Part shown: positions 27,201-37,691 of the stretch, piece after piece
Numbering within the stretch: the first letter of the stretch is position 1
Layout: each line of letters begins with the position of its first letter
Origin: Azadirachta indica
Taxonomy: Eukaryota; Streptophyta; Magnoliopsida; Sapindales; Meliaceae
Direction of reading: 5' to 3'
NCBI GenBank assembly: GCA_022749755.1
Contig: CM040443.1
Location: 6,673,191-6,737,190, forward strand
DNA length: 64,000 nucleotides
Notes under the pieces: model-generated
Told to the model about the DNA's origin: nothing
The model's input: only the letters and a program-made list of their open reading frames with translations
The model's database searches: none
Made by a program: the position numbers and the translations under genes

Positions 27201-30200
27201 ATTTTTTTCTCTGCCAACAGGGGAAGAGGCTTAGGGTTTTTTAAATTATTTTGCTGCAATATGATGATACTTTTTCTATTTGTTGCTTCTTCCCTACTCT
27301 CATCATAAAGTAAGAGGCATGATGTATTACCGAAAAGCTTTGGAACTTCAAGCGTTCCTTGATATGGCAAAGGATGAAGGTACTAGAAAGCTTCATTGTA
27401 AACCGTTGTGTCATTTGCTGTATGCCATAAATTATTATTCTAACTCTTGGCTACTGCTCTGGGGAAAAAACCCATTTATTTATGGTAATCAGAGTTAATG
27501 AAAGGGTACAAGGCTGCTGAAATGAATAGTGAGGAACAGCCAAAGAGTGAAGGGTCACTGTGGGCACAATGTCAAGCAGTAACTGATATGAAGTTCACGT
27601 ACGTGGTGTCATGCCAACAGTATGGCATTCATAAACGATCTGGTGATGCTCGTGCAAAAGATATTCTGAAGCTTATGACAACGTATGTCTTCCAACTTTA
27701 ATCTTTTGGTCTGCAACTGTTTCTATGAAAAATCAGTGGTTGCATATCCTCACTTCCCCTTTGTGCAGATACCCATCTCTTCGCGTGTCTTATATTGATG
27801 AGGTGGAAGAACGTAGCACAAATAAAAACACGAGAGTTCAGAATTACTATTCTGCTCTTGTGAAGGCTGCTGCACCAACTAAGTCTATAGATTCTTCTGA
27901 GCCTGTTCAAACTCTAGATCAAGTACGAGTCTTAAGAATATTGTGGAGATTGAATAGATTAGTAGACAAAAAAAAAAAAAAAACTATGCACTTTCCGACT
28001 ATTTGTTTGGATATTCTTCTACAGGTTATTTATAAAATAAAGCTCCCAGGACCAGCAATTTTGGGTGAAGGAAAACCTGAAAATCAAAACCATGCGATCA
28101 TATTTACCCGCGGGGAAGGCTTGCAAACAATAGATATGAATCAAGTATTTTACAAGTACTTTGTCTGTGTAGAATTTATTCCAAACTCCTCTTAACAACA
28201 CTCACATCGTTTGACATCCAAAAATAGGATAACTATATGGAAGAAGCTCTCAAAATGAGGAACTTACTTCAAGAATTTCTTAAGAAGCATGGTGGTGTCA
28301 GATATCCAACAATACTTGGAGTAAGGGAACATATATTCACTGGCAGGTACTTTATCTGTTGTTATTCAACAGAATCTGGATTTTGTTTGTTATTCTGCTG
28401 GTGAATCTTGATATATGTTACTCATCAATGTTTATTTGTTGATTTATGCAGTGTTTCGTCTCTTGCATGGTTTATGTCAAATCAGGAGACTAGTTTTGTG
28501 ACCATAGGGCAGAGATTGCTGGCTCACCCTTTGAAGTAAGTTATACATCTTGTAATTTTTGGCACAGCTCAGTAATTACATTAACCATTTGATAGAAAGA
28601 TCTCTTAGTATAAGCATGTGGTGGAACTAGATATTAGTATTAATAATTATGAACTAAGATATAGGCATAGCAGTACTGTTTTCTACTTCTATCGGTTATT
28701 CAAATTTACATGATCTCTTTACCACAATCTTGTATCTTGTTATTAATATTTATATATAACATGCTATTTTTTCGTTGTCCACTTTTGTGTTGTTTCAGAG
28801 TCCGATTCCACTATGGCCATCCAGATGTGTTTGATAGACTTTTTCACCTTACTAGAGGGGGAGTAAGTAAAGCTTCCAAGGTTATCAATTTAAGCGAGGA
28901 CATATTTGCAGGTATTCTCATAACTTTTAGATTTCCAAATTGTAAAGCATTGTTTTGGCCTGACCATAATTGTGGTTTGCAGGTTTCAATTCTACACTGC
29001 GTGAAGGCAATGTCACTCATCACGAATATATACAAGTTGGTAAAGGAAGAGATGTTGGTCTTAATCAAATATCTTTGTTTGAGGCAAAAATAGCTAATGG
29101 GAATGGTGAGCAGACACTAAGCCGTGACATATATAGGCTTGGGCATCGATTTGATTTCTTCCGGATGTTGTCATGCTATGCCACTACAGTTGGTTTCTAT
29201 TTCAGTACTTTGGTATGTATAAAAATTATACTCTCTTTGTTTGTTATATAATTCTCATAACTTTCTAACTTGCAATTCTGTTTTGCCAGTTAACTGTGCT
29301 CACAGTCTATGTGTTTCTTTATGGGCGCCTTTATCTCGTTCTCAGTGGACTTGAAAAAGGATTGAGTACCCAACCAGCTATCAGAGACAACAAGCCTCTT
29401 CAAGTAGCTCTTGCTTCTCAGTCTATTGTGCAAATTGGTTTTTTGATGGCCTTACCTATGATGATGGAAATTGGCTTGGAAAGGGGCTTCCGTAATGCAT
29501 TAAGTGATTTCATATTAATGCAATTACAACTAGCTCCGGTATTTTTCACATTTTCTCTTGGTACAAAAACTCATTACTATGGGAGGACATTGCTTCATGG
29601 GGGTGCAGAATATAGAGGAACAGGTCGTGGGTTTGTAGTGTTCCATGCCAAGTTTGCCGATAATTATAGGCTTTATTCCCGCAGCCACTTTGTCAAGGGA
29701 ATTGAACTGCTGATTCTACTTCTTGTGTACCATATACTTGGTAATTCATACAGAGGTGTAGTTGCATATGTGTTGATCACTGTATCAATCTGGTTCATGG
29801 TTGGGACTTGGTTATTTGCTCCTTTCCTTTTCAACCCATCAGGCTTTGAGTGGCAGAAGATTGTTGACGACTGGACAGACTGGAATAAGTGGATAAGCAA
29901 TCGCGGAGGAATTGGTGTACCACCAGAAAAGAGTTGGGAATCCTGGTGGGAAAAGGAACAACAGCATCTCCTCGACTCTGGGAAACTCGGTGTAATTGTT
30001 GAGATATTGTTAGCATTGCGCTTTTTCATCTATCAGTATGGGCTTGTTTATCACTTGAGCTTTACCAAGAATACCCAAAACTTTCTGGTACAACTTCTAT
30101 TTCCATTATTTTAGTACTCTCAACAATGCATTTCAAATATGATATTAACTTACGTTGTGCTCACAGGTATACGGGGCTTCATGGCTTGTGATCATTTTCA

Positions 30201-30974
30201 TATTGTTAGTGATTAAGGTGAGAACTATAAATCTTAGTTTCTTCTTCTTTCTTGTTTCCAACTACAAATCAGAAACCATTTTGTTTCTTTTCTTTGCTTG
30301 TATTTTGAGAAGCTTATTAAGTTAAGTGTATGCCACTGCATTAAAGGTTTTTCTCTTTTTTTTTTTTTTGTTTGGGTGAATTTTTGTAGGTTATATCTGT
30401 TGGAAGGCGACGATTTAGTGCAAATTTCCAGCTTTTATTTCGAATAATAAAGGGTCTCATCTTCATTTCATTTCTTACGGTCTTCATTACTTTGATTGCT
30501 CTCCCTCATATGACCTTTGAGGACATCATGCTGTGTGTGCTAGCATTCATGCCTACAGGATGGGGATTACTACTGGTCAGTGAATCGTTTCATCTCTCGT
30601 CTTTTGTTTTAGAACTTAAAAATGAGTCTGCCTGATCCAAAATTCAGCAAAATACTATTGCAAGAATGATTGCTTCTTTGTTCATCAGTTAATTTTTTAT
30701 GTTCATAATATCTTTGGGTTTATAGATTGCACAAGCATGCAAGCCTCTGATTCGAAGGGCTGGAATTTGGGGATCAGTTCGGACACTTGCTCGTGGATAT
30801 GAAATAGTTATGGGGTTGCTTCTATTCACACCCGTTGCATTCTTGGCTTGGTTTCCATTTGTCTCCGAATTCCAAACACGAATGCTGTTCAACCAAGCAT
30901 TTAGTAGAGGTCTGCAGATATCCCGTATTCTTGGCGGACAGAGGAAGGATAGATCCTCAAAAAATAAGGAGTAG
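18243..30974 (+). CDS. CALS1: Callose synthase (1,3-beta-glucan synthase, GT48), CALS1/CALS2 type
   Basis: It makes callose from UDP-glucose at the plasma membrane and cell plate. Forty-two exons close in frame to 1,947 residues, a full-length plant CALS: 18243-18426, 18679-18779, 19829-19950, 20053-20146, 20342-20452, 20542-20658, 20734-20826, 20916-21007, 21250-21376, 21484-21621, 21721-21797, 21879-21972, 22238-22360, 22458-22575, 22786-23120, 23281-23333, 23428-23488, 23691-23772, 23846-23895, 23996-24082, 24736-24873, 24993-25087, 25192-25276, 25352-25512, 25610-25733, 25817-25914, 25999-26131, 26476-26627, 26861-26970, 27053-27178, 27311-27379, 27493-27682, 27769-27922, 28025-28144, 28228-28346, 28452-28535, 28799-28911, 28983-29212, 29290-30087, 30167-30217, 30390-30575, 30726-30974. 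The order is an N-terminal Vta1-like part, an FKS1-type domain ([14 protein letters not shown]), a membrane block, the cytosolic catalytic loop ([50 protein letters not shown]), then a second membrane block. [18 protein letters not shown] and [12 protein letters not shown] point to CALS1/2 rather than CALS3. The intron after exon 27 has a GC donor. Confidence 0.96.
19000..19770. mobile_element. Probable transposon-derived insertion in callose synthase intron 2
   Basis: Intron 2 (18780-19828) is over 1 kb, unlike most introns of this gene. It holds the segment CGTGGTTCGGC...CCTACATCCACGG near 19151-19177. I recall this motif as a recurring part of dispersed plant transposon sequence. The surrounding sequence has no coding potential. 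I could not define clean terminal repeats or a target-site duplication, so the borders and the element class are uncertain. Confidence 0.4.
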
Positions 30975-31992
30975 ATTCATGCATCTATCCACCTATCTTC
31001 TCATCACTGATATGTAAATATACATCAAACGTAGAAAGACTTAATACTATTACTATTCCAGTCTAAGTCTTTTATTTGTATAGATCCTTTTACATTACAT
31101 GTACATACATATGGCGCTGAACTGAATTATTTGAATATTGTTGTAATTACACAGCATAAAAGCAGTGTCATTCCCTCTTTATTTGCCATCATTATGAATA
31201 TCATAAATATATATGTGCCAAGAAAAAAAATTCTCACAGCAGACTACTGTAGCCGCGACCAAGTCCACTGATCAATTTTGCTTGCTGGAAACTCAGTTCA
31301 GTCTTAAGCTGAAGTAAAAGTAACTGATTTTGAGCTTCTAATAATAATGAATTAATTAATTCACCGTCTCTTCTCCCTCAATTGTGTGGTTCTTGTTATG
31401 AAGATTAAGGTTCCTGATGTGAAGGGCATTCCTCCTTCAGGCACAGCATTCGCACAACCTAATCTGCGGAACAATGCCATGTGAAGGTATGGCATGAAGA
31501 GGAATTCGATTTATAGATTAATAGCGATTTCAGTTTCAGTGGAGCAAAGCCAGCCCAGGATTTGGAGGTTTCTAAAGATTTTACCATATTTATTTTGTTT
31601 TGCAAATAATTATTAAGATAAGAAGCCAGAAGCCAGAAGCTAGAAGCTAGAGCCTAGCTTCTGTTTTGTTAATTTCATTGTATGCTGCTTTCTTTACAGA
31701 GAATTCATACAGCATTAATTGATACTTCGCATTCAAATTCTACTCCTATCCTATTGGAGACAGGGGACAGATTTCTTCTGGCTTCCCAATATTTAAAAAT
31801 TATCTTCGAAATGCTTTATTAAAAATTACCATATATGTCTTTCTTGCTTTAGTTAGCTAGGACAAAAAGAGTTAAGAACTTACCCAAGTGTATTTTAAGG
31901 TTAATTAATTGATTTCACGTTAATAACCAACCGTAACAATAAAATGACGTCGTTTCAGGCAACACGACAAATTGCTAACAAATAAATAACTC

Positions 31993-32034
<42 letters not shown>

Positions 32035-32109
32035 CGATGAACTCGCGGCGCTTAATGCTTATCCCCTCTTTTGCCTTTTAACAGTTCGCCCCTCTCTCCA
32101 TCAAAGAAG
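30975..32109. other. Intergenic region, 3' side of callose synthase
   Basis: This stretch contains the 3' untranslated region of callose synthase and the upstream region of the RING gene. It includes a small perfect hairpin (31642-31662) embedded in an AGAAGCCAG/AGAAGCTAG repeat and an ATA trinucleotide run (about 31995-32033) just before the RING gene 5' leader. No coding segment was recognised. Confidence 0.5.
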
Positions 32110-32904
32110 ATGCTCCGGCCACTTTTGTTATGCCCAGGTATTCTTTATTTTAATTTTCTTATCGTTGTCTCTCTATTTTTTCTTCATTTTTCAATTAGAT
32201 TTTGGAACTAATTATTTATTTCTTTAAGGATAGTTGATTGATTGTATGGTGTTTTCCGTTTTCTGGCTACATGTAATGTTTTATGTTGTGGAACATCAGA
32301 AAGCAAGAAAGAATATTTTTTTTGCTTCAAGACTGACGTTGTGTTTGGTTGATGAGAAAGCTTGGGGGATAAAAATTGGAACCTTTCAATTTATGGGTTG
32401 AGTATGGTCAGGAATGTGAAATCCCCTAAAGCTTGACTTTTTTTCTTTTTTTCAATTTACCTCTACTTTGTTCGTGTCTATTTTTTGGAGTTCATTATCA
32501 ATTAGTCGTCTTCAATTAAAATTTATGTCTGTTTGTTGTAAATATTGAAGAAATTAAGCTAAACCGTGAACTTTTAGCTTTTGGGATATTACTATTGTGT
32601 TGTTTAACCTAGAAAAAATTGAGATTTTTCGTTTTATCAATCTAAATTGAATTTAGCTTTTTATTTTCATATCTATAAGCAAAGAATATGTGTAGTTAAA
32701 ATTTGTTTGATTACATTATTCATATGTAGTTAATATAGCGCAAACTTATTGAATTTGAAGACATTGCATTTATGTTTATTGGCAGGGAAGGGTTGACAAT
32801 GCAAAATTAGGGATGTGAATGAGTGAAGACATTTGAATTTGATTTTGATTTGGAAGTTTTATCTAAGTGAGAAGAGTCTTGTTATAGGTTGGTGTAAATT
32901 TTGA
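32110..32904 (+). promoter_or_regulatory. Spliced upstream ORF in the leader of the RING E3 gene
   Basis: A leader exon ends at a CAG|GTATTC donor (32137/32138) and the next exon begins after TATAG at 32888. Across this 750-bp intron, an ATG at 32110 reads MLRPLLLCPGWCKF and stops at the TGA at 32902-32904. The last base of that stop is the first base of the main start codon (TGATG). Such an overlapping stop and start could restrain translation of the main frame or allow reinitiation. The splice junction is inferred, not observed. Confidence 0.45.
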
Positions 32905-34127
32905 TGGGTAATAATGCAAGGGAAGAGATAATGGATCTGAATTTAAATTTAGAACCTGTTGAGCCTCCTCAAAGCTCAATGCTAGGGTTAGGATCTCTGT
33001 TGAATGAATTGGAAACAGCTCATGGGCGCATTGAGGAACGTATTAGACAACTTGAGGCAGTCACCTCCAGGGCTAGGCAACGTCAGAGGTGGAGGCAAGG
33101 TCAAAGTAATGCTGAAGTCGTTGACATTTTCATGGAACCTACTTTGTCTAATTTTCACAGTGAGGTTGGAGTGGTTCCTGAGGAGATTGATTTCAATCCC
33201 GAAGAAAGGACACTTGAAAATGGAAAATTTGGCAAAAGGGACAATTCCCATTTGATAGCAAAGGCATTGGATATGGATACAAATACTAAACAGGCAGGAA
33301 ATGGAGGTGGGGGATTTTTTGATTGTAATATATGTTTGGATTTGGCGAGGGATCCTATATTGACCTGTTGTGGTCATTTGTTTTGTTGGCCGTGCTTCTA
33401 CCAGGTTCCTTGTGCTTATTCAAATGTGAAGGAGTGTCCTGTTTGTAAGGGAGAAGTGACAGATGCAAGTATTATTCCAATATATGGTAATGGGAGTGAA
33501 AACAAGGCCTGCAAGTCAAAGTCCAAAGAGTCTTGTTTGAAGGTACCTCCTAGGCCTCAAGCACCCAGGATTGAAAGCATGAGGCAGCAGATTATTAATC
33601 AGGGACCTTTTTCTCTTCCAATTGAGGTGCGAATTCAGCAATTTAATAATATAATTGGAACAGTGAGGGAGCGAACTAGGTCTCAAGATTTGGATTTCAC
33701 GGAGGCAGAGGGCAATCAACACCATCATTCATTTCAAATTACAAGTTTGTTGCCTGCTTCAATTTCTTCCCTGTCATCAGCCTTGACCTCTGCAATGGAT
33801 TCTGCAGAAAGATTAGTGGAGGACCTTGAGGCATATATTAACAGTAATAACTTGAGAACCCATGAAGAATTGTCACATGCTGATACAGGTTATACAGATT
33901 CATATAGTAGCCAGAGGCAGTCTCGGGTGCCTCTCCCTCCTCCATCTGTCAGGATTGAAGGTCCTCTTAACATTGTACGGTCAGAAAACGAGACGAGAGA
34001 TACTGCTACAGGAGTAAATTCGATTGTGCCACCTGCTTCATCCTCTAGGAGGAGGAGTTCAGCTCTGAGAGTATCAGGTGTTGAGAATGGAGTTTCTCGC
34101 GAGCTTAGGAGGAGAAGGTTGAGATGA
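32904..34127 (+). CDS. RING-type E3 ubiquitin ligase, RMA-like (possible MUSE1/MUSE2 relative)
   Basis: This is an uninterrupted 407-residue frame starting at the ATG at 32904. The N-terminus carries DLNLNLEP, a short Leu-repeat, and a helical Arg/Glu-rich stretch (about 35-65). A C3HC4 RING finger lies at about residues 140-185: FDCNICLDL, then CGHLFCWPC, then KECPVCKGEV and PIYGNG, the RMA/RNF5-type pattern. The C-terminal half is Ser/Arg-rich and ends in ELRRRRLR. No C-terminal membrane helix is visible, unlike true RMA anchors. Length and layout recall the Arabidopsis RING ligases MUSE1 and MUSE2, which act in turnover of immune-receptor partners. That link is by recall only. The coding part has no intron; a leader intron is inferred. 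RING identity is firm, substrate unknown. Confidence 0.85.
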   Translation: MGNNAREEIMDLNLNLEPVEPPQSSMLGLGSLLNELETAHGRIEERIRQLEAVTSRARQRQRWRQGQSNAEVVDIFMEPTLSNFHSEVGVVPEEIDFNPEERTLENGKFGKRDNSHLIAKALDMDTNTKQAGNGGGGFFDCNICLDLARDPILTCCGHLFCWPCFYQVPCAYSNVKECPVCKGEVTDASIIPIYGNGSENKACKSKSKESCLKVPPRPQAPRIESMRQQIINQGPFSLPIEVRIQQFNNIIGTVRERTRSQDLDFTEAEGNQHHHSFQITSLLPASISSLSSALTSAMDSAERLVEDLEAYINSNNLRTHEELSHADTGYTDSYSSQRQSRVPLPPPSVRIEGPLNIVRSENETRDTATGVNSIVPPASSSRRRSSALRVSGVENGVSRELRRRRLR

Positions 34128-35252
34128 TATAGTGAAGCAAGAAAGCCTAAGACCCTTTAGAAATTCCTGGCCCATATACTGCACTTAAGCTGTTTTTTTT
34201 AAATTTGACCTGTTGTGATCCATGTACTAAGTCTGATTTTGGCATCAGCTTACAAAGTGATGTACTCGATGTGTGACGGGAATTAACATGAATGTGTTGC
34301 ATGATCGAAGCCGTAAATTCTGTTTTCTGAAGTTGAAGAATCTGTATTATCTGTCGAAATACCTAATAAGCTGTAATTGCTTAGGAATACTGTAGTCAGT
34401 TTATGCCTTTGAAAGGAAGCATTTTGTCTGGTATACGTATTCCAGTAATGAATTAATTATGGTGCAAATGTGATTATATATGTATAAATGCATGTATGTA
34501 TTCGAGTAATGAAATCATTTTGGTGCAAATGTGACTTCATACTCTGGCAAAGGGAAGTGAACGTGGGAGAGTGATATTTTTTGCCATTAAATTGTATCAA
34601 CAAGACTGTTGCCTGCGGACCCTCGTGTTCTCAGAACTCTTATGGTAACAATAACAAGAGCAAACCATCTCAGGAAACAGGCCGATCATGATGGGGCTGG
34701 CTTGGTCCAACATTGCATTCACTTGGGCCTAATACAGTATTTCTGTAATTCAACCCAAATGGCCTACATTACGAGGAAAATATTATGAAAGAAAAGAGGA
34801 ATAGAATATGCTTATAAAGGAGAGTAGGCGGACTTGGTTGATAAGTTTATGTTGAAGTATGTGTTGTACGTTATTTGAAGTTTATGGTTCCATTCCGCCA
34901 TTATACTTATAGATTAGAATGGAAAGCAAAGAGAATACAATAAAGCTTTCAGAATTTTTATTGACTGGAAGAAGATTTGTATGTAAAACAAAGGGTTATT
35001 CTAGCTATGCTACAACTTACTTGCAAATTTACAATGCATGGTGAAGCTTTTGGTTCTTTAAATTAAATGGTGTAGATATAATAATATAATAGAGAAGAAA
35101 ATTAAAAGGAGAAAGGTAGCGGCAATATGAGTTGGGAAGTCAGGTATTGTCTGTGTGTCTGTCCCAGCTGGTTCTTTTCTTGGTTTTCAATTTGTAAGTT
35201 GCATTGAATTAGGCACAAAACACTTTGATGAACCCTACAGCCTTAGTGTGAG

Positions 35253-35289
<37 letters not shown>

Positions 35290-36930
35290 CTAGCAACTCG
35301 GGTATTTGATAAATGGGGTCCATTCTGATAATGATGATCGTGATCATGATCGTGATCCTGATCTTGACCCTGATAATAAAGAAAGATGGATGGATCGATG
35401 GATGATAATGATGATGTTGAAAGTGATGGTGGACTGGGTGACAGCGATAAAAGAGCATCTATCTCTATTTCTGCATCATGATTGCACCAGACAATGGCTT
35501 TGATTGAAGTGAACCACACAGGATATACATATATGCTTATATTTCAAGCTTTAATTTTTGTTTTTGCTTTGGCCAATGCCAATGCTATAATCAAAGCTTA
35601 CCTTGTTGATTTCTAATTTCTTGATCGAATATTATTAATTGCATTGCTATATATATAAATATGTGATGAGATGATATTAAATTTGAAGGTTTCATCAATT
35701 TATTATTAGGAGGCTTTCCAGTTGCAGTGACTTATATAATAAAGAAAAGAAAATGTTCAAGTAGCTAGTGCTGAATATAATGTTGCTTATTAATTTTGAG
35801 AATTTTTTTTGTTTTTTGGTAATGTTATAAGTTTATTATTTTATAATTCCATTGATAGCTTATCAAAAATATGTTAAAAATTTTATTAGAAAATTCAACA
35901 TCTATCATGACATACTTAGAAAATTTTGTTAAAAATTTTATTAAAAAATTGAATATCTATTATAATATATTTAGTATTTAAAAATTTACCATTTTTAAAG
36001 GGAGATAACTATTTAAAAATTTTGAAATATTTTCGTTTAGGACGATAATTAGGTACGGAACGCACGCCTACGAAGAGCGTGCGTCACAAGCGCTGATGGC
36101 TTCAAGATATCTTTCGGGTAAAAGCGAGCCGTTGGCCAGTGAAAATTATATATATCATTATGCGTAAGTAAATGCTGTTTTAATTCGAGGGAAGAGTGGG
36201 AATGGGACCCCACCATTCATATAAATATATCGTCTTTTGGAAGTAGTCGCTTCGTCATCGTCATCGTCATCGTTATCATTATCATGCATGGCTTTTACAT
36301 ATAGTATATATAAATTTTGTGAATCAGATACACTTGATTCATCCATCCATCAATTGAATAAAACAGTAAAGCACATTATTAGATATAATATGTAATAATA
36401 ATATATATATATATATATATGTTTATTTAGTGTAAAAGAGAAGATTAATTAATGAAATGAATTGTTACTCTGTGCGTGTGTGTAGGAAGCGGAAGCAAAT
36501 TTATGAAAGTAGTATGTATGCATTGATTGATTTCATATTTATAGATGAAAAGGTTGCCAGTTTTGATTGTGGTATTATTATCCAATGCAGAGAGGCAGAC
36601 AGTAAGAGAGAAAGAGAGAGAGAAGCAATGATGAAGATTGACTTGACTGACATATGCACGCATGCGTTCTTTGTTTGTAATTGTATGTGATGCTGACTAC
36701 TTATTACATTTCTAATTAATTTAATTTAATTAAACAAAACAGATCGATCGGAAATATTCATATATAACATCATCAGATCAGATCGGATCAGATCGGATCA
36801 GATATAAAAGACACACCAATTAATGATTTAATGCCAATATCGACGCACAATAAAATTTAAGTAGAGGATTAGCAAGTACAAAGGACTGAAGGAGAAGGGC
36901 CCCTCCACAGTCCACTCCACACCTCTCTCA

Positions 36931-36990
36931 CAGCCTCAGCCTCAGCCTCAGCCTCAGCCTCAGCCCTCGGCCCTCAGCCCTCAGCCTCAT
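36931..36990. repeat. CAGCCT/CCTCAG hexanucleotide array with a CCCTCGG variant end
   Basis: Consecutive CAGCCT units run for roughly 60 bases and change to CAGCCCTCGGCCCTCAG near the right end. The array is much richer in GC than its surroundings. It encodes nothing recognisable. Confidence 0.8.
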
Positions 36991-37596
36991 ATCAATTTTT
37001 TTCCATTAAGACATTACATTACAATACGCAGCAAGACAAGTCTCCCTCCCAGTAATAATACATCGAAGAATCAGGATATTAGATCATTAATTTGGTTTTC
37101 CCAATATCACATGACAGTCCTTTTAGAAGAATGCAAATCTTTGGCATTTATTTTCTGAAAATTAAATCCAAATCCTTCTTTCTTCGGGTTAATTTTCTGT
37201 CTCATCTGATATAATAATTCAATTAACGAAAATGGGACTTTTATATAATGTAAAATTAAATTGATTGACTAGCTTAAAGAAAGATTAGGAATAATTATTA
37301 AAAGTGTAATTGTGCGTGTGTCATTTATTTCGAGCGTGTAATTAAAAGAGAAAAGAGGGAGGACAATGAGATGAGATGAATATTGAAAAGGACAGAATGA
37401 ACTCTCACCTGACCCACACCTGCAAGGCAGCAAGCAAGGCAAAAGGTCTTCATTCTTGTATTACCCAATTTATTCAATCACTCCTCTAATTATTGCTCCA
37501 TTTTTCTTTATATTTCTAAGTGGACCCCTCCCCACCCTTCTTTCTCAATCATAACTCTCAGACCAATCATATCATATCGTATCGTATCATCACACT

Positions 37597-37597
<1 letters not shown>

Positions 37598-37639
<42 letters not shown>
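37598..37639. repeat. AAT trinucleotide microsatellite
   Basis: Roughly 13 perfect AAT/ATA units lie about 50 bp left of the terminal-repeat element at 37692, whose flank is made of the same repeat. Confidence 0.9.
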
Positions 37640-37640
<1 letters not shown>

Positions 37641-37691
37641 ATAATATATACCCTTCTTTTCATCAAAAGGTCACATTTATAATAATAATAA

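Larger units (their letters stand above)
34128..37691. other. AT-rich intergenic spacer with simple repeats
   Basis: No conserved coding segment was found. The spacer contains a TG dinucleotide run (about 35257-35288) and a GATCNTGATC-rich stretch (35336-35375). It also holds a diverged tandem pair (about 35872-35985), a GC-richer patch with a perfect 8-bp hairpin (36060-36084), an AT run (about 36402-36420) and a GATCAGATCG repeat (about 36773-36800). Near its right end are a CAGCCT hexamer array (about 36931-36990) and an AAT run (about 37599-37638). The open frames here come from these repeats. Confidence 0.6.

Noticed and set aside
32901..32903. Start of the RING frame at TTG 32901
   Set aside because: Plant nuclear genes start at ATG; the ATG at 32904 is the first in this exon and in frame.
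35235..35519. Minus-strand frame with a Thr-His repeat
   Set aside because: Its repeat is a translation of the TG microsatellite; no other coding support.
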